Positions 1 to 6,895 of a stretch of DNA of 10,749 nt are shown in pieces (within the stretch, counting starts at the first letter, position 1; each line of letters opens with the position of its first letter). Location of the stretch: contig JAEYRQ010000456.1 of the NCBI GenBank assembly GCA_023435545.1, positions 1-10,749 of the forward strand. The letters run 5' to 3'. Source of the stretch: Pseudomonadota bacterium (GTDB taxonomy: Bacteria > Pseudomonadota > Alphaproteobacteria > Rhizobiales > Tepidamorphaceae). The translations under genes and the position numbers were made by a program. The notes under the pieces were generated by a model. That model was not told the DNA's origin and made no database searches. It worked only from the letters and a program-made list of their open reading frames with translations.

Positions 1-121
1 CCCTGAACGCATCCTCTTGGCTGCGCCTCCAGGAGAGGTGAACGAACGTCGCTGCCGCAATGGTGAGGGCCAAGACGATGGCCGCAAGTATGCGTGCGTT
101 GAAAAGGCGTGCGCTGAACAA
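1..121 (-). CDS. Probable membrane protein, N-terminal fragment (TTG start, runs off left edge)
   Basis: Reading the minus strand from a TTG at 121-119 gives 40 open codons to the window edge. The peptide has a short basic start (MFSARLFNAR), one hydrophobic stretch at about residues 11-30 (ILAAIVLALTIAAATFVHLS), then a charged segment (WRRSQEDAFR). This is the profile of a membrane anchor or uncleaved signal followed by a soluble domain, as in many sensor-type proteins. An in-frame TAA lies two codons upstream of the TTG (127-125). A GGGG run at 131-128, six bases before the TTG, could act as ribosome binding site. It would be the next gene downstream of the DUF2333 gene, 82 bases beyond its stop, in the same direction. 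The start codon is non-ATG and only 40 codons are visible. A second minus-strand frame starting at ATG 186-184 is also open to the edge but encodes nothing membrane-like. The domain identity is unknown. Confidence 0.42.
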   Translation of the reverse strand, partial: MFSARLFNARILAAIVLALTIAAATFVHLSWRRSQEDAFR

Positions 122-203
122 AAATTACCCCGACTGGCCCAACCCGACGTGACGCGGGACCGCACGACGCCGGGCTGCGGTTCCATCGGGAACAAGATTT
201 TTT

Positions 204-1400
204 TCAGCGCTCAAGAATATCCGCGACCTCGGACATGGTTGCCCTGGCGCGAAGCACGTTCTCCGACATCACCGCGAGATGATCGGGCACCAGGAAACCG
301 TCACGCCGGCCGTTGGCGACGATCAGCGGTGCCAGCGCTGCGGCCTCGGCGACATTGCGCTCCATCCGGTTCCAGACGTCGGTGAGACGGCGGGTCTCGA
401 TCACGTCTTCAAAGTCGACGCGGGCGGCTTTGAGAATGCCGTGATAGGCGTACATCATCCCCAACGCCTCGTAGAAATAGTTGTCCGCGCGGAAGTCGAT
501 CCAGCCCCGGTCGTTGCCCTCGCCGGACACGAACCGGTTGAGGTCGGGGTCGTAGCGTGACCCGATCGAGCGTCTGGCCAGCCCGTCGGCGGTCGAGCCG
601 AGGTCGTTGGTGATCCGCTCCAGGAACGAGCGGAGGTTGTCTGCCCGCGCGTCGAGAACCGCCTGGCAGCGCGCCAGCCGCTCGTTGTAGCGCTCGTAGA
701 GCCCGATCGCGTTGCGATAAACGTTCGCCGATGGCGTCACCGGGCCGAACGGACGGTCCGGATCGAGCGGGTTTATCCACCAGACCTCCGAATCGTACTG
801 GAGCGAACCGCGGGCGTTCTGCAGGTCCCGGTCGGCTTCGGAGGTGCCGCGGGCGCGGCCGATCACGTCGGACAGCTCGACGGCGGTCCTCCGCACCGCG
901 TAGAGCACGCCGTGCTGGAAGGATTCCTTGTTGTCGAGGAACGGCGTCGCCTCCCAGGGGATGCCGAAGAATCCGAGCTTGTATTGGGGAAGCGCCGCCA
1001 CCCAGGCGTTCTCGTTGACGAGGAAGTCGATCAGCAGGATCTGCATGTCGACGATCTGGCTGCGGTCGCAGGTACGCGTGTCTGCGGTGCCCTGCTCGAC
1101 GGTCGTCGATTCGCCTGCCGGGCTCTGGTGTGGATCGCGCAGCACCCGCTCGGGATAGCCGAGGTCGTATCCCCTGATCCAGCTCGCGTGCCACAGCAGC
1201 GGCGCGATGTAGAGCACCACCAGCAGGAAGACGGCGATCTTGCCGATCCACCAGACATGCCTGAGTCGGCGTGGCCGTCCGTCTGGCTTCACGGCCGGTC
1301 CGACCGTGAAGATGCGCCTGACCAGCGCCATCGCCATCGCGGGAATCGACACGATCCAGGCCCATACCGTCTTGAGGAAGTCGATGATCGGATCGAGCAT
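204..1400 (-). CDS. DUF2333 family inner-membrane protein
   Basis: The product is 398 residues. An amphipathic or hydrophobic N-terminal stretch lies at about residues 11-31. A clear transmembrane helix follows at about 50-70 (starting WWIGKIAVFLLVV), then a roughly 320-residue, probably periplasmic, helical domain. The conserved pattern I recognise as DUF2333 is present: a PWEATPFLDN segment, then GVLYAVRRTAVELSDVIGRA, an acidic 'EADRDLQNA' motif, a 'VWWINP' turn, and 'RADNLRSFLERITNDLGS'. The family occurs widely in Proteobacteria, and I know of no established function. The ATG at 1400-1398 lies 11 bases after the stop of the preceding gene, so it is probably last in the five-gene operon. 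It is the only cluster member with an obvious membrane segment and may anchor a complex involving the upstream AAA ATPase (inference). Family call is fairly firm; role unknown. Confidence 0.85.
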   Translation of the reverse strand: MLDPIIDFLKTVWAWIVSIPAMAMALVRRIFTVGPAVKPDGRPRRLRHVWWIGKIAVFLLVVLYIAPLLWHASWIRGYDLGYPERVLRDPHQSPAGESTTVEQGTADTRTCDRSQIVDMQILLIDFLVNENAWVAALPQYKLGFFGIPWEATPFLDNKESFQHGVLYAVRRTAVELSDVIGRARGTSEADRDLQNARGSLQYDSEVWWINPLDPDRPFGPVTPSANVYRNAIGLYERYNERLARCQAVLDARADNLRSFLERITNDLGSTADGLARRSIGSRYDPDLNRFVSGEGNDRGWIDFRADNYFYEALGMMYAYHGILKAARVDFEDVIETRRLTDVWNRMERNVAEAAALAPLIVANGRRDGFLVPDHLAVMSENVLRARATMSEVADILER

Positions 1401-1411
1401 CTCGGATCGCC

Positions 1412-2701
1412 TCAGTGTGTGCCGAAGAACCGTTCCCGGACCGCCTGCTTGTGCCGCAGCACATGCTCGCCGCGCGGATGGTAGATCGTCTCGATCGCGG
1501 TGACGGCGAAGCGGCGCATCGGCGGCGTCAGGGTGGCGTAGATCTCATAGAAGCGCGGCTTGTTCACCATGAACAGGGTCACAAGATCGAAGCGGACGAA
1601 CTCCGAAATCAGCCGGTTGACGTCCCAGACGTCAGGATGCTCGGGCAGCGCCCGGCGCACCAGCAGGCCCTGGGCAAGCGACAGGGTGTTGCCCCGCGCA
1701 TTGCCCAGCGCCGCCCTGAGGTCCGACAGGGCGCGGAAGCGGGCGTCCTGCTTGAGCACGTCGAGGTGCTGGTAGATCAGCCGCGGCAGCTGTCGCTCGT
1801 CGAGCGCCGCCAGCGGATCGGCGATGCCCTGATGACCCAGGATCCACGCCGCCAGCATGGCTATGCGGTGATCGACGATGCCCGACGAGGACAACCACCA
1901 CGGATTCACCGGCTCCAGGCTCTCGATGTGATCCAGCGCCAGGATCGCCGCGTCCTCGTCGTCCATCGGGAAGGCCTGCACGCCTGCCGGCAACGGAGAC
2001 AGACGGGCGGGGTCGCCGAACAGGAACGAGCGGCCGGCGCCGCGCAGCACGTAGCAGCCGCCGAAATGCGAGGTCCAGGTCACGTCCGGCCAGCCGAATT
2101 CGAGTTCGGTCGGGATGATCCCGTTGCGCCTGATGTCGCCGCAATGACGGGCGCCATCGACGATCTGGCGCATCAGCGTCAAGTCCCGCCAGCTCTCCGG
2201 TTCGGCCTCGAAGCGGGCGACCGTCGTCTCCAGCGTCTTCGCGGCCTCCAGCGTGCCCTCCACCGAATGCACGTCGAAGCCGACCTTGCGGATCGACAGG
2301 ATATCCGCAGGCTTCTCCACCTCGTAGATGAGGTTCTCCATCTCGCCGAACATGGCGTCGTTCAGCGTCAGCGTCTCGATCGCGAGGCGGTTGGCCTGCA
2401 TGAAGCGCCTGAGCACGATCTGCTCGGCGGAAAACTCGGCGCGGATGATCGGCAGGTCGTGCTGGTCGGGCCCGAGCAGGATGAAAAGCCGGTTGATGCC
2501 GCGCGGATCGAGATAGTGCTCGTCGCCGCGCTCGTGCGCGATCTCCGGAGAATAGCCGGTGGCGTCGATATGGAAGTTATCGAGCGCCGTCGGCGCCAGC
2601 CGCAAGGCCTCCAGCGCCTTGTTGTAGCGCCCGACGAGGTGCGGCTCCTCGATGCGTTTCAGGCCGCCGAACATCAGCCCGTGTTCGATGAGCTCCCTCA
2701 C
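1412..2701 (-). CDS. Uncharacterised 429-residue protein (possibly DUF6638), GTG start
   Basis: I do not recognise a function. The sequence reminds me of the family named DUF6638 seen in rhizobia, but that is a recollection and not a checked match. The frame is open for 507 codons, yet the first ~78 codons overlap the ATPase gene and read as arginine-rich shadow sequence. I chose GTG 2701-2699 because it overlaps the ATPase stop as GTGA, a common coupled arrangement, and begins MRELIEHGLMFGGLKRIEEP. An ATG nine codons later (2674) is the alternative. The protein appears soluble and mixed alpha/beta. It has a hydrophobic 'RLFILLG' strand near 71-77, a central 'TWTSHFGGCYVLRG' segment at 208-221, and a helical C-terminal half (about 275-429). 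No nucleotide-binding or catalytic motif is evident. It sits between the AAA ATPase and the DUF2333 gene and probably acts with them. Confidence 0.82.
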   Translation of the reverse strand: MRELIEHGLMFGGLKRIEEPHLVGRYNKALEALRLAPTALDNFHIDATGYSPEIAHERGDEHYLDPRGINRLFILLGPDQHDLPIIRAEFSAEQIVLRRFMQANRLAIETLTLNDAMFGEMENLIYEVEKPADILSIRKVGFDVHSVEGTLEAAKTLETTVARFEAEPESWRDLTLMRQIVDGARHCGDIRRNGIIPTELEFGWPDVTWTSHFGGCYVLRGAGRSFLFGDPARLSPLPAGVQAFPMDDEDAAILALDHIESLEPVNPWWLSSSGIVDHRIAMLAAWILGHQGIADPLAALDERQLPRLIYQHLDVLKQDARFRALSDLRAALGNARGNTLSLAQGLLVRRALPEHPDVWDVNRLISEFVRFDLVTLFMVNKPRFYEIYATLTPPMRRFAVTAIETIYHPRGEHVLRHKQAVRERFFGTH

Positions 2702-4593
2702 CGGCCGGCCTCGGTCTTGTAGCGCTCGATGGCCGCTTCGCGGATGCGCATGTCGCGCACCGTGGCGGTGATCGCGGTCTCGTCGGACTTGTCCGAATAG
2801 CGGATCTCGCTGCCGGCGTAGCGGTTGACCTCCTGCAGCACCATCTCCACGGTGATCGGGCGCCGCAGCGCCGAGACCATGGCGAGCTTCACCTCGTAGG
2901 GCTGGTGCAGGAATGGCTCCGGGGTCGCGAACCACTCGTCCGGCAGGTCGAAGTCCATCGCTCGGTACTTGATCGCGTCGGTGACGTTCTTGATGGCGCG
3001 ACCTGTGAAGCGCGGCTCGATCTCCTTGATGGCGTGGAGATAGGCGCCGATCTCGGCCAGAGTCGCCGGCTCCCGTCCGCCGGTCACCTGTTGCCAGGCC
3101 TCCAGCAGCTTCGCCTCTTGCGGGCGGGCGTATTCTGCGTAGCTGCCCGCGACCATCTTCTTCAGGTCCTGCGCGGCATAGAGCTCGTGATCGCCTAGCG
3201 GAATCGAGTGGTTCTTGCCCAGCAGCAGATGCAGGATGTCGATATAGTCCTCGCGCGTCTGCGGCCCGTCGACGATCCAGCGGGCGCCGGCCCGCTGACG
3301 CAGGGCGTCGTCGACCTTCTCCGGATAGTTCGAGAACATCCCGAACGAGCAGTTGCCACGCACCACCGTGTTCGGCCCGGACAATGCCTCCATCAGAACG
3401 GCGGTCACCTCCTGCTGGCCACCGGAGGCCTTCTGGTCGTCACGCTTGCCCGCGACCATGTCGACGTCATCGATGGTTCCGAAGCCGATCGAGCGCGGGT
3501 CGAGCACCCGGTCGATGAAGGACCGGCAGTTCTGGCCGGACTTGCCCTGATACTCGGAGATCTGGTCGATGCTGAAATTCTCGTAGTGGAAGGGGTAGCC
3601 GGCGATGTCGCAGATCTCCTTGACGAGGCCTGCCGTCATCTGGATCAGCGTCGTCTTGCCGGTCCCCGGATTGCCGTCGCCTATGAAGGTGAACAGGAAG
3701 CCGCCGAGCTCGACGAACGGGTTCTTGCGCGCCTCGAAGTCATAGGCCGTCAGCATGCGGGCGAGCCGCATCGCCTGGGACTTGGCGATGTGGTTGCCGA
3801 CCACCTCGTGCGGCTTCTTGAACTGCAGGTCGACGCTCGACCTGCGCCGCGCGCCCGGGCGCTCGAAGCCGTGGACGTGGAAGGAATCAGCCTCCACCGC
3901 ATAGGCCGCCGCGCCGAAATCCGCCAGCACCTGCCCCATGGCCGAATGGGCCGCGGCCTCGGCCGCATCCATGACATCGGCGCAGACCCGCGAGATCGGC
4001 CCGTCGAGATCTTCCGTCGAAACGCCCTGCACGGCCGCAACCAGCCGGTGCACGAACCAGCCGAGCGCATCCGACGTGTTGGCGAGCGGGATGTCGCCCG
4101 GTGCCTCCGGCTCGCGGGTCGCGCCCGAGGTCTGCACCGAGGCCATGTGGGCGGCGGCGGCGAACACCGAGACCAGCGCCTTCGCCCTGACCAGCATCCG
4201 GAACCGGTCGAGATCGGCGCCGTGCAGGGTGCCCTTCCGGTTGCGATCGCCGAGATCGAGGAAGCCGAGCGGCTCGACGAACATCTCGCCGATCGCCATG
4301 CCGACGGCCAGCGCCCTACGCGCCTCGAACAGGACGGCATGCCGCTCGGGCGGCAGCAGCGAGTCCGCCTCGTCCTCGCGCAGCACCGCCTCGAGGTTCA
4401 CCCGCGAGCGCCGGCCCGCAGACGTTGCGCCGGGCGCCGGCGCCACCGGGCTGATGAAGCGGGCGACGCCCGCCGGGCGGCCATCGCCCGAGGCGGCAAG
4501 TTCGGGCGCCTCCGCGTTCTGGATCAGCGCCAGCGCGGCGGCGTAGTTGTCGCGGATGCGCTCTTCCGGGACCCTGACCGATCTGGCTTCCAT
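2698..4593 (-). CDS. AAA ATPase (classic clade) with large unknown N-terminal region
   Basis: The product is 631 residues with one C-terminal-half AAA module. Walker A is GNPGTGKT at 307-314. Walker B is GTIDDVD at 372-378. A sensor-1/second-region block reads SNYPEKVDDALRQRAGARW (421-439), containing Asn422 and candidate arginine fingers Arg432/Arg434. A FTGRAIKNV motif at 529-537 matches the 'SGxDI'-like sensor-2 region. This layout is that of classic AAA proteins (FtsH, Vps4 and p97 type), which remodel proteins as ring oligomers. Residues 1-290 are mostly helical with no recognised domain and no transmembrane helix. The Walker B catalytic Glu position holds Asp (Asp376). The ATG at 4593-4591 is seven bases after the preceding stop, and that stop overlaps a GAGGT ribosome binding site. 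The gene is third in the cluster and presumably its motor. Substrate unknown; ATPase identity is firm. Confidence 0.93.
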   Translation of the reverse strand: MEARSVRVPEERIRDNYAAALALIQNAEAPELAASGDGRPAGVARFISPVAPAPGATSAGRRSRVNLEAVLREDEADSLLPPERHAVLFEARRALAVGMAIGEMFVEPLGFLDLGDRNRKGTLHGADLDRFRMLVRAKALVSVFAAAAHMASVQTSGATREPEAPGDIPLANTSDALGWFVHRLVAAVQGVSTEDLDGPISRVCADVMDAAEAAAHSAMGQVLADFGAAAYAVEADSFHVHGFERPGARRRSSVDLQFKKPHEVVGNHIAKSQAMRLARMLTAYDFEARKNPFVELGGFLFTFIGDGNPGTGKTTLIQMTAGLVKEICDIAGYPFHYENFSIDQISEYQGKSGQNCRSFIDRVLDPRSIGFGTIDDVDMVAGKRDDQKASGGQQEVTAVLMEALSGPNTVVRGNCSFGMFSNYPEKVDDALRQRAGARWIVDGPQTREDYIDILHLLLGKNHSIPLGDHELYAAQDLKKMVAGSYAEYARPQEAKLLEAWQQVTGGREPATLAEIGAYLHAIKEIEPRFTGRAIKNVTDAIKYRAMDFDLPDEWFATPEPFLHQPYEVKLAMVSALRRPITVEMVLQEVNRYAGSEIRYSDKSDETAITATVRDMRIREAAIERYKTEAGR

Positions 4594-4600
4594 GGTGACC

Positions 4601-5638
4601 TCAGGCGTACTCGATCAGCCGGTCGCCGGCTGCGATGACATGGTAGCGCGCATTGCGCAGTGTCGAGTGCTCGTCCCGCCGCCCGGCGATGCGCTGGAAC
4701 ATCGCGTGCGGCATGGCGATGTGATGCGCCACCTCGGTGACGCCGCGCTGGGCACAATCCGGATCGGCCGTATTGACGCTGAACACCTCCTGCGGCCGCG
4801 GCGAGGAGAAGAAGCCGCCGCCGACCGTCCTCGTCCCCGCCGACACCAGCGTGTCGACGCTCCAGCGGATCGCCCAGGCGTTCTCCAGGTCGTCGGCAGC
4901 CCTGATCATCGGCATCAGCGCGTCGTCCGACTTGTAGAAGACGTCCGACAGGAACGGCCCGACGGTGACGCGCACCAGGCGCTTCAGGCGCAGGCTGTCC
5001 ATCGCGCTGTCGATCTGGTCTGCAAGCGTCAGCGGCTTGTAGCCTGCGCCCGAGAAGCGGTTGGCGATGCTGGCGGCGCGCTGCGCCTCGACCAGCAGGA
5101 TCTCATCGCCGACCCCCTCAGGACCACCGAAATCCGCGTAGGTGCGCACCGCCCTCCCCTCCGCGCCGTCCCAGTAGTCCCAGGAGGCGCGCAGCCAGAC
5201 TCCGGCGCCTGAGTCGGAGCGCACCAGCGAGCGGTCGAACGACCGCTCGGCATCGGGCTGGAAGGCGGTCTCGTGGCCGGAGCGCAATTCGCCCGCATAG
5301 ACCTCGGCCGCCGCCTCGGCCATCAGGTCGCGGCCCGGCAGCCGGCGCCGTGCCAGCATCTCGTCCAGCATCGCGGACTTGATGTCCGCAAGCGGCCTGC
5401 CCGCCTGCGGGGGCTGCTGCAGGTCGTTGGAGACCGAGACGATCTCCTTCAGGATCGGCAGCCCCGACTTCTGCGTGTCGAGAGACGGCGGATCGCCGGC
5501 CGCGGTCCTCAGGTCGATGAGCCTGAACAGCCGCTCGAGCCGGCCGAACGTGTCGGCCGACGGCGGGTCGGAGAAGTCCGACAGGACGCGCGTCAGCCGG
5601 GCGAACGTCCGGAAGTAGTAGTCGCGAACCTGCTGCAT
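4601..5638 (-). CDS. Uncharacterised 345-residue protein of the ATPase cluster
   Basis: I do not recognise this family. The product looks soluble, with no signal peptide or transmembrane helix. Residues 1-120 are helical (for example a block at 33-45 and one at 83-115). The middle and C-terminal part is more mixed, with an aromatic 'WLRASWDYWDG' segment at 148-158 and a 'KRLVRVTVGPFLSDVFYKSDD' strand-helix region at about 219-239. There is a glycine-rich turn 'TVGGGFFSSP' at 271-280 and a histidine-containing 'EVAHHIAMPHAMFQRI' helix at 302-317. No catalytic or metal-binding signature is convincing. The ATG at 5638-5636 follows an AGGGG element about 11 bases upstream and lies 36 bases after the coiled-coil gene's stop. 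The seven-base gap to the ATPase ATG argues that the two are expressed together and probably interact. Confidence 0.83.
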   Translation of the reverse strand: MQQVRDYYFRTFARLTRVLSDFSDPPSADTFGRLERLFRLIDLRTAAGDPPSLDTQKSGLPILKEIVSVSNDLQQPPQAGRPLADIKSAMLDEMLARRRLPGRDLMAEAAAEVYAGELRSGHETAFQPDAERSFDRSLVRSDSGAGVWLRASWDYWDGAEGRAVRTYADFGGPEGVGDEILLVEAQRAASIANRFSGAGYKPLTLADQIDSAMDSLRLKRLVRVTVGPFLSDVFYKSDDALMPMIRAADDLENAWAIRWSVDTLVSAGTRTVGGGFFSSPRPQEVFSVNTADPDCAQRGVTEVAHHIAMPHAMFQRIAGRRDEHSTLRNARYHVIAAGDRLIEYA

Positions 5639-5674
5639 CGCGCTGCGCGCCCCTTCCCTGCCGTCGGGCCGAGA

Positions 5675-6760
5675 CTACTCCACATACTTGCCGGACTGCA
5701 CCTTCTCGAGGATCGAGGCGAAGCGCCGCGCGAACTCCGCGTTCTGGATCTCGCCCTTCTTGCGCACCTCCGCCGTGCGCTTCATGAACACCTCGTGCGA
5801 TTCCAGCATGCCGGCGATCCGGTTTTCCGCCGAGATGCCGATCTGAGTGATCATCGCGTCGGCCTGGGCGTCGGTCTCGCGGCCGACATCGTCGATGCGG
5901 TGGGCGACATTCTGCTGTTCCGACGTGCGGATCGACTCCACCAGCGCGTCGTACATCACCGAGCGCTGCTCGGTGTCGATCTTCAGCTTCTCGATCATGG
6001 TGCGCTGCGCCGCAGCCTGCTTGGTGAGCGATTCGATGTAGTTGGCGTATTGCGCGGCATAGCGCTCCAGCGACTGCTGCACGGCCGCCTTCTCCTGATG
6101 ACGGCTCTGCAGGGTGTTGTAGGCCTCGACCGCCGCCGCCCGCTCCTGCTCGATCACCTTGCGCTGCTCCCCGGTCGCATCCGCCAGGCGCGAGTCGATC
6201 TCGGCGACCTTCGGCCCCGCCTCGTCCAGCTGGCGCGAGATGTCGTCGATCTCGCGGGCGACCTCGACGGAGCGCTCCTGCACCTTGCCCAGGCCCTCCT
6301 TGGTCGTCCCGAGCCGGATGTCGATCTCGCCGAGCTGTTCCTGCAGGATCGAGGAGATCAGGTCGGACTTGCGGATCAGTTCGTTGAGGTTGGTGCGGAT
6401 GTCGGCCTCGCGGACGCGGGTCGCCCGCATCTCCTCGGACTTCCGCCTCGAGAAGATGCCCATCATCTGCTCGCCGAAGGTCGGCTTCGACATCTGCGCG
6501 AATTCCGCCCCGAAGGCCCGGGTGATCTCGTCGAGCCCGTAGATCAGCGCGGCGATGTTCGCCTGCGCCGCCTCGTTGTTGCGGGTGACCGCCTCGAAGT
6601 CGCTGTCGGCCGTGTCGATCTCGATCTGCTGCAATTGCTGGCCGCCGAGCAGCTTGGCCAGCCGCTCGTCCAGCATCTTCCGCCGAGACTCGGCGTCGCC
6701 GATGGTCGTGCGAACCTGGGCGATGTCTTTCTCAATCTCGTCGAAGCGAACCCTGCTCAT
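5675..6760 (-). CDS. Long coiled-coil protein, first gene of the ATPase cluster
   Basis: The product is 361 residues, rich in Glu, Gln, Arg and Ala, and has no Cys or Trp. It is predicted almost entirely helical. Heptad-like segments are visible at about 3-45, 117-190 and 195-300. A short non-helical hinge with basic residues, KPTFGEQMMGIFSRRK, lies at 92-107. There is no transmembrane helix or signal peptide, so it is probably cytoplasmic or peripherally membrane-bound. The overall look (long helical pairs, 'RYAAQYANYIESLTKQAAAQ' region at 233-252) faintly recalls TelA/KlaA-type toxic-anion-resistance proteins, but I see no diagnostic match. The ATG at 6760-6758 is preceded by an AGAGGGA ribosome binding site (6775-6769). 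As first gene of the probable operon it could be the scaffold or substrate of the AAA ATPase two genes downstream (inference). Confidence 0.85.
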   Translation of the reverse strand: MSRVRFDEIEKDIAQVRTTIGDAESRRKMLDERLAKLLGGQQLQQIEIDTADSDFEAVTRNNEAAQANIAALIYGLDEITRAFGAEFAQMSKPTFGEQMMGIFSRRKSEEMRATRVREADIRTNLNELIRKSDLISSILQEQLGEIDIRLGTTKEGLGKVQERSVEVAREIDDISRQLDEAGPKVAEIDSRLADATGEQRKVIEQERAAAVEAYNTLQSRHQEKAAVQQSLERYAAQYANYIESLTKQAAAQRTMIEKLKIDTEQRSVMYDALVESIRTSEQQNVAHRIDDVGRETDAQADAMITQIGISAENRIAGMLESHEVFMKRTAEVRKKGEIQNAEFARRFASILEKVQSGKYVE

Positions 6761-6768
6761 CGCAATCG

Positions 6769-6775
6769 TCCCTCT
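6769..6775 (-). promoter_or_regulatory. Ribosome binding site of the coiled-coil gene
   Basis: On the minus strand this reads AGAGGGA. The GAGGG core ends nine bases before the ATG at 6760. It is the best Shine-Dalgarno match in the leader and supports this start for the first gene of the five-gene cluster. Confidence 0.6.
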
Positions 6776-6779
6776 GTGG

Positions 6780-6810
6780 GCCGGGGAACCGGACGAACTC
6801 GTGCCCCGGC
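6780..6810. repeat. Inverted repeat in the leader of the five-gene cluster
   Basis: The arms GCCGGGG (6780-6786) and CCCCGGC (6804-6810) are perfect 7-base complements separated by 17 bases. In the minus-strand transcript this would form a GC hairpin just upstream of the ribosome binding site at 6775-6769. It could shape translation of the first gene, or act as a weak terminator for mcd, although no U-run follows. In GC-rich DNA such repeats arise by chance fairly often. Confidence 0.35.
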
Positions 6811-6831
6811 GCCGGCGAACAATACCGCAGC

Positions 6832-6861
6832 GTTATGCCACGGCAGCGTGACGGTTCGCAA
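6832..6861 (-). promoter_or_regulatory. Candidate promoter for the five-gene cluster
   Basis: On the minus strand a TTGCGA element (6861-6856) and a CATAAC element (6837-6832) are separated by 18 bases. Each matches four of six sigma-70 consensus positions. They lie in the 135-base gap between the mcd stop and the coiled-coil gene's ATG, giving a leader of about 65 bases. The match is weak and read-through from mcd is an alternative. Confidence 0.25.
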
Positions 6862-6895
6862 AGCGGATGTTGGGCAGGCATCGAATGGCCGGCCC

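Noticed and set aside
1..186. A second minus-strand frame from ATG 186-184, open for 62 codons to the edge.
   Set aside because: The product is Ser/Arg/Pro-rich and unlike a folded protein or signal sequence; the overlapping TTG frame with a membrane helix is more convincing.
180..204. Small hairpin GTTCC-ATCG-GGAAC followed by a run of seven T on the plus strand.
   Set aside because: The orientation would terminate plus-strand transcription, but no plus-strand gene leads into it; the stem is only 5 bp and there is no T-run for the minus-strand DUF2333 transcript.
17..385. A plus-strand frame of 122 codons at the left edge.
   Set aside because: It runs into the DUF2333 coding region on the opposite strand and yields an Arg/Pro-rich product with no recognisable feature.
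1415..2722. A 435-codon plus-strand open frame opposite the 429-residue protein.
   Set aside because: Composition (Arg, Gln, His, Leu repeats) is that of an antisense shadow, and the operon layout favours the minus strand.
3208..4638. A 476-codon plus-strand open frame opposite the AAA ATPase.
   Set aside because: It mirrors the ATPase coding region; the product is His/Arg/Leu-rich with no motif, while the minus strand has full AAA signatures.
204..6760. The five-gene cluster as an anti-phage defence island.
   Set aside because: AAA ATPases and coiled-coil proteins occur in defence systems, but there is no nuclease, protease, deaminase, NADase or toxin motif, no integrase or other mobility gene, and DUF2333 is a widespread chromosomal family. 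Nothing in the sequence supports defence specifically.
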